From CALOCY01 sp942491975 (lineage in GTDB: Bacteria; Bacteroidota; Bacteroidia; Bacteroidales; Prolixibacteraceae): a stretch of 64,000 nt of DNA. The stretch spans positions 930,001 through 994,000 of the forward strand of contig CALOCY010000004.1 in NCBI GenBank assembly GCA_942491975.1. The letters run 5' to 3'. The position numbers and the translations under genes are program-made. Under the pieces are notes generated by a model. It did no database searches. It worked only from the letters and a program-made list of their open reading frames with translations, and was not told the origin of the DNA. Position 1 is the first letter of the stretch; each line of letters opens with the position of its first letter. Shown piece by piece: positions 28,298 to 36,945 of this stretch.

Positions 28298-28861
28298 TTG
28301 AATAGCATATATAAAAATATACATCAGGATATTATTGATCGGTGTAAGCGTAAAGATCGCGGGGCACAATTTCAACTGTATAAGCTATATTACAAAGCAA
28401 TGTTCAATACAAGTCTGAATATTTTGCGGGACAGGGCTGAAGCAGAAGATATAATGCAGGAAGCTTTTTTAAGTGCATTCGAGAAAATAGAGTCCTACCG
28501 GGGTGAAGTCTCTTTTGGTGTATGGTTGAAAAAAATAGTAATTAACCGGTCGCTTGATGCATTACGAAGCAGAAAAATAGATTTTACTGCAGTTGAAGGG
28601 AAAGAAGAGGTGTTGGAGGATACCGTTGAACAGGAAACGTTCTCGTACAATATTGAAGAGATTAAAGAAGCGATAAATAAGCTTTCAGAGGGCTATAGGA
28701 CTGTGTTAAGCCTGTTTTTGATAGAAGGGTATGATCACGAAGAGATTAGCCAGCTGTTAGGCGTTAGTAACGCTACTTCACGATCGCAATATATGCGGGC
28801 GAAGCAAAGATTGAAAAAAATATTGCTGGAAAAGTATAAAAGGACAATATCATTAAATTAA
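28298..28861 (+). CDS. ECF-type RNA polymerase sigma factor
   Basis: The 187-residue protein has sigma region 2 (residues ~25-90; AEAEDIMQEAFLSAFEKI), then SFGVWLKKIVINRSLDALR, and a region 4 helix-turn-helix (~125-180; LSEGYRTVLSLFLIEGYDHE, then EISQLLGVSNATSRSQYMRA). No ATG is in frame near the start; the TTG at 28298 gives a full region 2. It directs RNA polymerase to a small regulon. Next comes a membrane anti-sigma-like gene (6-base gap) and a GIN-domain gene that overlaps it, a common Bacteroidota arrangement. Confidence 0.9.
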   Translation: MNSIYKNIHQDIIDRCKRKDRGAQFQLYKLYYKAMFNTSLNILRDRAEAEDIMQEAFLSAFEKIESYRGEVSFGVWLKKIVINRSLDALRSRKIDFTAVEGKEEVLEDTVEQETFSYNIEEIKEAINKLSEGYRTVLSLFLIEGYDHEEISQLLGVSNATSRSQYMRAKQRLKKILLEKYKRTISLN

Positions 28862-28867
28862 TGTGCA

Positions 28868-29422
28868 ATGGACTCACTGGAGAAAATAATAAGAGGGAAT
28901 CGCGGTACATTTAGCAACTTGGAACCGGATGACGGGCATTTTGACCGGTTTGGACAAAGATTGAACAAACGGTTCAAAAAGAGATGGCAGTTCAACATGG
29001 ACCGGTTGCTGAAAGTTGCTGCTGTGCTGGCTATTGCATTGTTTGTCGGAGATCAGGTATATGATCGCTGGTTGCAGCCTGTTGAGGGAATTCAGTTGGG
29101 AGATATTTCAAGCGAATACCGTGAAACGGAGGTATTTTATACAACCTCGATTAATTCAGGCATGACAGAGTTAAATGATTATTTCTCTGCAGGAAAACTG
29201 AACCCGGATGAACAGGGGCTTATCCGCAAAGAACTGCAGGAGATGGATAAATTGTACAGGGAACTACAGAATGAGCTGAAAACCAATCCCTCTGACGAAC
29301 GAATAATAAAGGCGATGGTGGACTATTACCAAACCAAGCAGGCCATATTGGAACGAATTTTAGATGAATTAAAAAATGTACAAAATCAAAATGATGATAG
29401 CCATGAAAACAAAACTATTTAA
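28868..29422 (+). CDS. Membrane protein, probable anti-sigma factor
   Basis: The 184-residue protein has a cytoplasmic N-terminus (residues 1-~45, GHFDRFGQRLNKRFKK), one transmembrane helix (LLKVAAVLAIALFVGDQVYD, ~52-72) and an extracytoplasmic helical C-terminus (~95-175) with coiled-coil character. There is no zinc-binding HxxxCxxC motif. The anti-sigma role is inferred from its position six bases after the ECF gene and its single-helix topology. It overlaps the next gene by about 20 bases, so the three are cotranscribed. Confidence 0.75.
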   Translation: MDSLEKIIRGNRGTFSNLEPDDGHFDRFGQRLNKRFKKRWQFNMDRLLKVAAVLAIALFVGDQVYDRWLQPVEGIQLGDISSEYRETEVFYTTSINSGMTELNDYFSAGKLNPDEQGLIRKELQEMDKLYRELQNELKTNPSDERIIKAMVDYYQTKQAILERILDELKNVQNQNDDSHENKTI

Positions 29423-30446
29423 AGTAATTTTTATTGCAACAGTTGCATTTATATGTGTTGCAGGTACTGTTGCGGGAGAGGAGTACACCCAAAAGAAACA
29501 TAAGGCGTGGTTGAATGAGCGTGTAGTGACATTGGAAATTAAAAATAAGTATGGTGATATCAACATCAAAGAGATGACAGGGGATTCGGTTACTGTTGAT
29601 GTTATAATAACTGTTGAAAAAGGGAATGCAACGGTTGCCAAAAGGATATTCTCAAAAATTGATATCGATTTTAATCACTCGGGTTCAACGGCAAGCGTTG
29701 AGACAGAATTTACGAACAGCTTTAAAAATGGTGAAAAATTCAGGATTGACTATTTTGTGGCGATCCCTGAAGACCGTAACCTGAAGATTCAAAATAAATA
29801 TGGACAGGTCAACATGGAAAACCTGAAAGGTTGGGGCGATTTTAATGTCCAGTATGGGGGGATTAACGGCGATAAATTGTTGTCGTCCAAACTGAAAATT
29901 AATGTGCAGTATGGTGAAATTCACCTTGAAGAGACAAAGAGTGTTGATCTGGACATGAAGTATTCGAAGTTCTTTTGCGACAGGTGTGAAAACGTTTTTG
30001 TTGAAAGTGCCTATTCAGCAGTCAACGTGAAAGCAGCAAAAGATATGAATGTCGCATCGCGTTACGACCATTATGACATAGGAGAAGTCAGTGTATTTGA
30101 TGTCCAGGGTCAGTTTACAACAACAAAAATCAATACGCTGCATAAAAAATTACAACTAAGGCATAAATACGGGGCGTTTCTGGTTCGGAATGTAAGTGCT
30201 GACTTTGACGAACTTAATGTTGAAGCACAGTACTGTAAAGTGAAACTCGGCATTGACGAAGATGCAGCTTATTCCATAAATGCAGATATGAAATATTGTC
30301 GGGTGAAATATCCCGAGGGGAAAGCCCAAATAAACTACAGGGTTCAATCAGCCCCTAAGATGGAAGTCAGGGGGCAGATTGGTAATAACCCCAAAGGGAC
30401 TGTAGTTTTGAGAAGTGCTTATGGTGAAGTTTCGTTGATAAAATAA
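29403..30446 (+). CDS. GIN/DUF4097-type envelope protein
   Basis: The protein is about 347 residues with a signal peptide (MKTKLFKVIFIATVAFICVA). I chose the ATG at 29403, which gives a normal signal sequence, over ATGs at 29376, 29391 and 29394. The mature part is a right-handed beta-helix-like repeat of short strands (EIKNKYGDINIKEMTGDSV, LKINVQYGEIHLEETKSVD), as in GIN/DUF4097 putative adhesin domains. Its gene overlaps the anti-sigma-like gene. Proteins of this type commonly follow ECF operons in Bacteroidota, but their biochemical function is not known. Confidence 0.8.
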   Translation: MKTKLFKVIFIATVAFICVAGTVAGEEYTQKKHKAWLNERVVTLEIKNKYGDINIKEMTGDSVTVDVIITVEKGNATVAKRIFSKIDIDFNHSGSTASVETEFTNSFKNGEKFRIDYFVAIPEDRNLKIQNKYGQVNMENLKGWGDFNVQYGGINGDKLLSSKLKINVQYGEIHLEETKSVDLDMKYSKFFCDRCENVFVESAYSAVNVKAAKDMNVASRYDHYDIGEVSVFDVQGQFTTTKINTLHKKLQLRHKYGAFLVRNVSADFDELNVEAQYCKVKLGIDEDAAYSINADMKYCRVKYPEGKAQINYRVQSAPKMEVRGQIGNNPKGTVVLRSAYGEVSLIK

Positions 30447-30470
30447 TATCGGCTAAAATAGTACGAATAG

Positions 30471-30503
30471 AACAGGTTGTCTTTGGAGACGGCCTGTTTT
30501 TTT
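30471..30503 (+). terminator. Terminator of the sigma-factor operon
   Basis: AACAGGTTGTCT, then AGACGGCCTGTT, form an imperfect hairpin followed by TTTTTTA. Confidence 0.75.
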
Positions 30504-30520
30504 ATATATTCACCTGAGCA

Positions 30521-31651
30521 ATGAAAAAACAACCGTTACATATTGTCTCGTTTAACCTGCCGTGCCCGCCCGATTATGGAGGGGTGATTGATGTGTTTTA
30601 CAAACTGCAGGCACTTGTTGCTGAAGGGGTGTCGGTAATATTTCACAGTTTTACATACGGGAGAAATGAGGTTGCTGCATTGGAAAATATGTGTGAAAAG
30701 GTCTATTGCTATCCCCGTCATAACGGTTCAAGATACCTCTTCTCTTCAGCTCCTTATATTGTTGCAACGCGGAAAAATGAGCAGTTGATAAACAATTTGT
30801 GTGCCGATGAAGCCCCCATACTTTTTGAAGGCCTTCACTGTACGGCATATCTTGACGATTCACGGTTGAAAGGACGTTTTAAAATGGTCCGGGCACATAA
30901 TGTGGAGCATGATTATTACCGTTTTTTAGCACGGGACGAACACCTGCTATGGCGAAAAATATACCATAGAAGTGAAGCAATAAAACTTAAAAGATGGGAG
31001 AAAAAATTGCATCATGCCGATGCGATTCTTACGATATCGTTACCTGATCATGAATATTTTGAAGCCAATTATGGAAAATCAGTTTTTGTTCCGGCTTTTC
31101 ACCCCTATGAAAAAGTAAAATGTAGTGCGGGAAAGGGCAATTTTATGCTGTTTCATGGAAACCTGGGCGTGAGGGAAAATCAAAAAGCATTGGAATTTCT
31201 TGTACAGAAAGTAACTGCAGGTTTACCATACAGGTTAATCGTAGCCGGTAAAAATCCGGGTAGCAGGTTAAAGGCGATGCTGATAAAACATAAAAATACA
31301 GAGCTGTATGAAAATCCTTCGGAAGAGGTGATGAACCAGCTGCTTATGGATGCGCAACTAATATTGCTTCACACATTTCAGGCAACAGGCATGAAATTGA
31401 AATTGCTGGCATCGTTATTTTTGGGAAGGCACTGCATTGTCAATTCCCTTATGGTAAAAAATACAGGTGTTGAGCAACTGTGTACAGTAGCCGACACCCC
31501 TGATGAATGGAACAAGGCGATTATGAAAAAAATGGATGAGCCTTTTGATGAAAAGGATGGTGGTCATAGAACTGAAATTTTAATGGAACAGTTTGACAAT
31601 AAGAAAAATGCAGTAAAAATTATCGCTTTAATTGCAGCGAAAAATCAATAA
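30521..31651 (+). CDS. Glycosyltransferase (GT4-like fold)
   Basis: The 376-residue protein starts LHIVSFNLPCPPDYGGVIDV, the N-terminal Rossmann pattern of GT-B enzymes. It has the typical acceptor-domain segment VRAHNVEHDYYR near residue 125. The C-terminal donor-binding domain includes MLFHGNLGVRENQKALEF and THFQATGMKLKLLASL-type sequence (as HTFQATGMKLK). It likely transfers a sugar to a surface glycan or glycolipid; donor and acceptor are not predictable. It overlaps the next gene by about 20 bases if the TTG start of that gene is right. Confidence 0.8.
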   Translation: MKKQPLHIVSFNLPCPPDYGGVIDVFYKLQALVAEGVSVIFHSFTYGRNEVAALENMCEKVYCYPRHNGSRYLFSSAPYIVATRKNEQLINNLCADEAPILFEGLHCTAYLDDSRLKGRFKMVRAHNVEHDYYRFLARDEHLLWRKIYHRSEAIKLKRWEKKLHHADAILTISLPDHEYFEANYGKSVFVPAFHPYEKVKCSAGKGNFMLFHGNLGVRENQKALEFLVQKVTAGLPYRLIVAGKNPGSRLKAMLIKHKNTELYENPSEEVMNQLLMDAQLILLHTFQATGMKLKLLASLFLGRHCIVNSLMVKNTGVEQLCTVADTPDEWNKAIMKKMDEPFDEKDGGHRTEILMEQFDNKKNAVKIIALIAAKNQ

Positions 31652-33731
31652 AAGATTGGAACTAAAAACTGAAATACCGTTAATCTTTATATTTGTTTGT
31701 TTGTTATCGGGCATTATAGCGGGAGGAATACTCTATTACCGGAACAAAGAAAATGAGATACTCTCAGCCCTTCAAAAAACGGTACTTGCAATAGTACGTT
31801 GTATAACGGTATTCTTGTGCTGCTTTCTGTTGCTTAGCCCTTTGGTGATCTGGAATAAAATATTTCAGGAAAAACCGCTCTTGCTTTTTTTACAGGATAA
31901 CTCAGCCTCAATAATAAAAAGCAGCGACTCAATAAAGATAAAAGGTGATTATCAGCTCCGGAGGGATGAAATGCTTGAACGATTAGGTGATAAATTTGAT
32001 GTCAGGAGATTCTCTTTTGGGCAACAATGGAATGAATCGGATACCTTCTCTTACGGTGAACCCCTTTCTGATTATTCGGAAGCATTGTCGCAATTGAAGG
32101 ACAACTATGTTTATCAGAATATTGGTGCGGTGGTTATGGCAGGCGATGGATTATACAATACGGGGCTGGATCCTGTAAATCTGGCCGGTGATATTAATTA
32201 TCCTGTACATACAATTGCGTTGGGTGATACAACAGAGTTTCCCGATGGCAGGATACAGAAGATCTCCACCGGTGAAAAAGTTTTTTCGGGAAGCAGCTTT
32301 AACGTTGATGTTGATTGTGTCTTTAACAACCTGAAAGGCAAGGGTACGATGCTTATCATTAAACAGGCCGGACAGGTAATTTACCGCATGCAGATCAATA
32401 TAAATAATGATCATTATCTATACCAACACCATACCGTTATAAGTGCCAATGATTCTGGTTTGCATAAATATACTATTGAAATAGTACCGATAGAAGAAGA
32501 AACGAACACTATAAATAACAGGAAAGAATTTGTGGTAGATGTAGTGGAAGATCGCAAAAAAGTACTGTTTATTGCTGAGGGGCCTGATCCTGATTTGGGG
32601 GCAATGGCAGGAAGCCTGAAGAAAAACCTGTCTTACGAAGTGCAATTTTACTACCCGGGGGAAGAAAAATTAAGCCTGGATGATATTTCGGCGGTGGTAG
32701 TATATCAACTGCCCTCTGCACAAAAACAGATTTCCCGGGAATTATCAATGTTGTCGGAGTGGGATATGCCGGTATTTCATATTGTCGGGGCACGAACAGA
32801 TTTGGATGCTTTTAACAGGTTGGGAACAGGTTTTTCTATAGTATCTAGGAATAACATGGTTGAAGAGGTAAGTGCTGTAATCAACAATGATTTTTCACTG
32901 TTTGAACTACAGCAATTTATCCCGGATAATTTTCCTCCGCTACTTGTCCCATTTGCCGATTTTGCTGCAGGGGAAAGGCTCTCGGTACTGTTTTCCCAGA
33001 AGATCAGAAATATTGAAACAGGCAATCCCCTTTGGCTCATTGGAAATGACGGGCGAAGAAAAACAGCAATACTGGCAGGAGAGGGAATTTGGCGATGGGG
33101 TATGGCAGAATATTACCGTAATGGAGAACAGCCGTTTTTTGATCAACTGGTGGCCAAGGTGTTTGATTACCTTACGCTGGAGGATAGTAAAGAGAAATTT
33201 GTAGTTCACTATGCACACCAAAACAACAGCCTTTTTCCTGTGGTTTTTACGGCTCAGGTATACAATGATAACCTGGAGCCGGTTAATAATGCACACGTTA
33301 CGCTTGAACTGGAAACAGCATTAGGAGAACGGTTGAACTTTGATTTTACGGGGGAAACGGATAACTACAGGCTGGAAGCAGGTACGTTAAGGCCGGGAGT
33401 ATACGCTTTTACGGCAAAGGCATCATTTGGCGAATCAACCTACACCCGCAAAGGGGAGATTGCCGTTATTGAAACAGCAAAAGAGCTGGCATCATTAAAA
33501 GCAGACCATAACCTGCTTTATCGGATCTCCAAGGCTACCGGGGGACAACTTTTTTATCCGGAACAGTTAAATCTGCTTGAGGAAGAACTGGCCACTTCAG
33601 ACCAATACAGTATACGTAAAATAAGAGAGAAGCAGATGATAAAACTTATAGATGTCAGGATTCTGGCATTTTTCTTGTTAATATTGCTGACAATGGAATG
33701 GTTTTTGCGCAAATTCTGGGGATTATACTAG
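31632..33731 (+). CDS. BatA/VWA-like membrane protein, unknown function
   Basis: The protein is about 699 residues with two N-terminal transmembrane helices (~residues 15-35 and 45-68). A VWA-like segment follows, opening with LLLFLQDNSASI, which has the DxSxS metal-binding pattern. A large extracytoplasmic beta-rich region comes next, and one C-terminal helix (ILAFFLLILLTMEWFL). The architecture recalls Bat-type or gas-vesicle-independent VWA membrane proteins of Bacteroidota. No ATG is in frame nearby. The start is either the TTG at 31632, overlapping the glycosyltransferase, or the TTG at 31656. Function is unknown; it seems to be cotranscribed with the glycosyltransferase and the following lipoprotein. 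Confidence 0.65.
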   Translation: MQRKINKRLELKTEIPLIFIFVCLLSGIIAGGILYYRNKENEILSALQKTVLAIVRCITVFLCCFLLLSPLVIWNKIFQEKPLLLFLQDNSASIIKSSDSIKIKGDYQLRRDEMLERLGDKFDVRRFSFGQQWNESDTFSYGEPLSDYSEALSQLKDNYVYQNIGAVVMAGDGLYNTGLDPVNLAGDINYPVHTIALGDTTEFPDGRIQKISTGEKVFSGSSFNVDVDCVFNNLKGKGTMLIIKQAGQVIYRMQININNDHYLYQHHTVISANDSGLHKYTIEIVPIEEETNTINNRKEFVVDVVEDRKKVLFIAEGPDPDLGAMAGSLKKNLSYEVQFYYPGEEKLSLDDISAVVVYQLPSAQKQISRELSMLSEWDMPVFHIVGARTDLDAFNRLGTGFSIVSRNNMVEEVSAVINNDFSLFELQQFIPDNFPPLLVPFADFAAGERLSVLFSQKIRNIETGNPLWLIGNDGRRKTAILAGEGIWRWGMAEYYRNGEQPFFDQLVAKVFDYLTLEDSKEKFVVHYAHQNNSLFPVVFTAQVYNDNLEPVNNAHVTLELETALGERLNFDFTGETDNYRLEAGTLRPGVYAFTAKASFGESTYTRKGEIAVIETAKELASLKADHNLLYRISKATGGQLFYPEQLNLLEEELATSDQYSIRKIREKQMIKLIDVRILAFFLLILLTMEWFLRKFWGLY

Positions 33732-33779
33732 AATTTGATATGTTTTAGTAATGGATACAGTAAAAATGCAAAAAAAACG

Positions 33780-34865
33780 ATGTCAAAAAAATTACCCTGT
33801 TTCTTAAAGCAGTTCCTGTTTCTGATTACTGCTACAGTTGTATTCTCTTCGTGTGTTTCATACGAGCGATTTCCGATTCAGCTGCTACAGCCCTCAAAAA
33901 GATATATCCCGGAAGCGATTCAAAGCTTTACGGTCGTAAACCGGGCTGTGAACAATGAATTCAAAAACCATGTGCCCGGTTCATTACAACGGGAATTGAA
34001 GTTTGCCGGGCATGAGACGACATATTACGTCAACGACAGCCTCGCTGCTGATACCTGTGTAAAGGCAATGGCCCAACTACTTTACGAATCCGGGCAATTT
34101 GATGTGGTTATTCCCGGTGAATATACATTGGATCATGAGCAGGCGACAATGTTGTTGCCTCAACCGCTTTCGTGGGAATATGTGGGTGAAATATGTGATG
34201 TGTACGAAACAGATGCACTCATCTCATTGGAGCTGTTTAATACGGCTGTAATTACAAAATACGATGAATTTCAGGCAATTGACACCAACTATAAGTTGTT
34301 TGATGCAAAATATGTGTCGCTTGATGTGGCCTGTAAAGCATACTGGCGGATTTATGATCCCCGGCAGAAAAAGGTTATTGATGAATACCTGGTAAAAGAC
34401 ACGATCTTTTGGGATGGGGCAGAGCGGACGACAGAGAAACTGGCACGTAAAATACCTCTGTTGAAAGATGCGTTACTGGCTGCCGGAATATATGCTGCAA
34501 TGGGGTATGTTGACTCCATAACCCCTCAATGGGAAAATCATAACAGGATATTTTTTAGTAAAGGGGGGCGGGAGCTTGAGGGGGCCGCCTCATTGGCAAG
34601 AGAAGGCAAATGGGATGAGGCAGAAGTAATCTGGCAGAAAAATGTAAATACCAAAAGCAAGGCATTACGTAGTAAAACAGAGTTTAATATGGCACTGGCT
34701 GCCGAAATGCGGGGAGACATTGATGAAGCACTAAAGTGGGCGCAAAAATCGTATCAAACATCCTATCGGAACCAGACGGCAGCATATATAAAAACACTCA
34801 ACAACCGGTTGCTTAAGCTGAAGGAGATAGTGAATAATGAAAAAAATAGGAACAAGGCCCATTGA
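33780..34865 (+). CDS. DUF6340-type lipoprotein with TPR-like C-terminus
   Basis: The protein is about 361 residues. The ATG at 33780 gives a proper lipoprotein signal ending in FSSC (Cys25); the TTG at 33735 would put 15 polar residues in front and is less likely. The central domain (SYERFPIQLLQPSKRYIP and onward) matches the DUF6340 family as I recall it. Residues ~265-345 (SLAREGKWDEAEVIWQKN, MRGDIDEALKWAQKSYQ) look like two TPR repeats. It is probably anchored in the outer or inner membrane facing the periplasm. It follows the BatA-like gene by about 48 bases. Confidence 0.75.
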   Translation: MSKKLPCFLKQFLFLITATVVFSSCVSYERFPIQLLQPSKRYIPEAIQSFTVVNRAVNNEFKNHVPGSLQRELKFAGHETTYYVNDSLAADTCVKAMAQLLYESGQFDVVIPGEYTLDHEQATMLLPQPLSWEYVGEICDVYETDALISLELFNTAVITKYDEFQAIDTNYKLFDAKYVSLDVACKAYWRIYDPRQKKVIDEYLVKDTIFWDGAERTTEKLARKIPLLKDALLAAGIYAAMGYVDSITPQWENHNRIFFSKGGRELEGAASLAREGKWDEAEVIWQKNVNTKSKALRSKTEFNMALAAEMRGDIDEALKWAQKSYQTSYRNQTAAYIKTLNNRLLKLKEIVNNEKNRNKAH

Positions 34866-34962
34866 TCCCTGTGCACTATGCCCCAAGCCAATTGTGTAGC
34901 CATTTGGCTTCCTGTTTTCTGTCTCCGTTTTGCACGTATGTACTCATGCACTTCGCACTCGT

Positions 34963-35772
34963 TTACTTCCGACAAACAATAAAGAACGGGTTCACAGGTT
35001 CCGGCTTATTGTACAGCAGCGGGCTTTCTCCATCATCAAGGGTTACCTTGCATCCGGCAGCTTCGGCAATGGCATGGCCTGCTGCCGTATCCCACTCCAT
35101 AATGGTGCTGAAACGGGGATAGATATCCGCTTTCCCTTCGGCCATAATGCAAAACTTCAGGGAACTTCCTTTTAGGATAAGTTCGACATTTTTACGGCCT
35201 TTTTCATTGAAAATGTGTTCAATATACAATCGTGTTTGCGTGTTCATGTGCGACTTGCTGCCGACGATAGCGTATTTCTGTCTGTTTTGAGGCAAAGGAA
35301 GAGATTGTGCGTTTTTTAATACATCAGTTATGCTTTTGTTTTCCTCAATAACTGTTTTTACTGCCCCTGCATCTTTGATACCGATATACAACTCTTTGGA
35401 AACAGGGGCATAGATTACCCCCCATACAGGCAATTGTCCTTCGATCAATGCTATGTTCACCGTAAAATCAGTCTGCTTGCGGATAAACTCTTTGGTACCA
35501 TCAAGCGGGTCAACCATCCAGCATTTATCCCACTGTACGCGCTCTTCATATTCCGGGATGGGCTCCTCTTCGCTAATAACAGGAATTTCAGTCGGTTTTA
35601 ACCGGTCAAGGATAATTCGGCTGGCCCTTTTATCGGCAATGGTTACAGGTGATGTGTCTTCTTTCAGTTCAACAGTAAGTATTTTTTCATGAAACACCTC
35701 CATTATTGCTTCTCCTGCTGCAATAGCGGCTTCAACCGCTGTTAAAAGGTGTGTGGGAATTAAATTCAGCAT
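34963..35772 (-). CDS. cysQ: 3'(2'),5'-bisphosphate nucleotidase CysQ
   Basis: The 269-residue enzyme belongs to the inositol monophosphatase superfamily. The metal-binding motif DPLDGTKEF (about residues 88-96), ISEEEP and the C-terminal WDTAAGHAIAEAAG are all present. It hydrolyses 3'-phosphoadenosine-5'-phosphate to AMP, recycling the by-product of sulfate activation. It is convergent with the DUF6340 gene and divergent from the exonuclease gene. No sulfate-assimilation genes are adjacent. Confidence 0.93.
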   Translation of the reverse strand: MLNLIPTHLLTAVEAAIAAGEAIMEVFHEKILTVELKEDTSPVTIADKRASRIILDRLKPTEIPVISEEEPIPEYEERVQWDKCWMVDPLDGTKEFIRKQTDFTVNIALIEGQLPVWGVIYAPVSKELYIGIKDAGAVKTVIEENKSITDVLKNAQSLPLPQNRQKYAIVGSKSHMNTQTRLYIEHIFNEKGRKNVELILKGSSLKFCIMAEGKADIYPRFSTIMEWDTAAGHAIAEAAGCKVTLDDGESPLLYNKPEPVNPFFIVCRK

Positions 35773-35812
35773 CTTTTTTTTGTAAAGTAAATGATTTTTG
35801 TCGTGATGCGGT

Positions 35813-35820
35813 TAAATTTG
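35813..35820 (+). promoter_or_regulatory. -7 box TAAATTTG before the exonuclease gene
   Basis: TAAATTTG fits TAnnTTTG and ends six bases before the GTG start, implying a leaderless or very short-leader mRNA as for the U32 gene. Confidence 0.45.
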
Positions 35821-35826
35821 TAGCCT

Positions 35827-36351
35827 GTGTATGCAATTATCGATATAGAAACTACAGGGGGAAGTGCAAAAAGCAGTAAAATTACCGAGATTGCTGTTTT
35901 TGTGCATAACGGACAAAAAATTACCGGATCATTTACTTCGTTGATAAACCCTGAACAGAAAATTCCTTGGTACATAACCCGCCTGACAGGAATTTCCAAT
36001 GAAATGGTAGCCAATGCACCTAAATTTTATGAAGTGGCCAAAAAAATTGTCGAACTTACAGCAGGGAAGATATTTGTAGCGCACAATGTGTCATTTGACT
36101 ATTCGTTTGTGAAAGAAGAATTTAAGCAATTGGGATATGATTTCCAACGAAAGACACTGTGCACAGTGCAGATGAGCCGTAAATTGTTGCCGGGACATAA
36201 ATCCTACAGTCTTGGGAAACTTTGTGGTGATTTGAATATTGTGCTTAATGGACGCCACAGGGCAGCCGGTGATGCACGGGCTACCGTAGAACTGTTTGAA
36301 TTGCTTTTGGCTAAAAACAGGCAATACTCCCGTAATCTTTTCAATCGTTAA
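35827..36351 (+). CDS. DnaQ-like 3'-5' exonuclease
   Basis: The 174-residue protein is a stand-alone DEDDh exonuclease: motif I YAIIDIETTGG, motif II HNVSFDYSFVKEE and motif III HRAAGDARATVEL supply the acidic residues and the catalytic His. An in-frame TAG just upstream forces the GTG start at 35827. It could proofread for DNA polymerase III (epsilon-like) or act in repair or RNA turnover. Unlike many Bacteroidota relatives, it has no C-terminal GIY-YIG nuclease domain. Confidence 0.88.
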   Translation: MYAIIDIETTGGSAKSSKITEIAVFVHNGQKITGSFTSLINPEQKIPWYITRLTGISNEMVANAPKFYEVAKKIVELTAGKIFVAHNVSFDYSFVKEEFKQLGYDFQRKTLCTVQMSRKLLPGHKSYSLGKLCGDLNIVLNGRHRAAGDARATVELFELLLAKNRQYSRNLFNR

Positions 36352-36945
36352 TTTTTAATTACGTTGGGTTCAATTTTCCACAACTTACTGCGTTTTGTCA
36401 TTCCCGCTTTTGCGGGAATCTTGCTCGTTTAAAATCCGGGATGGCAACCAGATACCGTACTGCTTGAAGCGAAGAGGTTCGTTATCCTAAAAAAAGGTTG
36501 AAACCCTGCTCCTGATGATTATCGCAGATCATTGCAGCTACTTTAGTTTCTATAAATTTCAATTAAAATCCTATTAATCTGATTTACAGAGGTTTATTGT
36601 GATTGTATGTATCTTGGATAAAGATGTTTTATAGTCGAACTCAGGTTAATATTTTTCTATCGTTTAGATATTGTATATTACATTACTGTTCAATAGAACA
36701 ATTTGTGAATTAGTTTATATCTTTTGTAATATGAAAATAAATATTGTAACTTTAGTTTTCTAATGAATATTATTATGTTTATTTTGCTTGATGTAATTAT
36801 TTTTTATGTTTGTTATCCTGTTCTTAAATTAAAATAATAAGCATATATCCTCTCTTAAGTAATATGCGGGTTGTTTTATTACATCATTACAAAAAAATCT
36901 TTCTAAAGCAAGTGAATAATTATAACCATTTAAAACAGAACTACC
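36352..36945. other. Intergenic region upstream of the collar-domain T9SS gene
   Basis: No gene is visible. The region has the palindrome ATTCCCGCTTTTGCGGGAAT (36400-36419), of a type widely scattered in bacterial genomes, and copy 2 of the dispersed repeat (36555-36643). It also has the 19-base string shared with 5052-5070 (at 36727-36745), followed by AT-rich leader sequence similar to that before 39725. Confidence 0.6.
36555..36643. repeat. Dispersed intergenic repeat, copy 2
   Basis: This copy matches 18196-18281, with the 3' part from cttggataaagatg to gtcgaactca identical and the middle diverged by small substitutions and a 3-base length change. Confidence 0.75.

Noticed and set aside
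36400..36419. The ATTCCCGCTTTTGCGGGAAT palindrome as a specific operator
   Set aside because: This type of palindrome is widely scattered in many bacterial genomes, and only one copy is seen here; it could serve as a terminator for the exonuclease but lacks a T tract.
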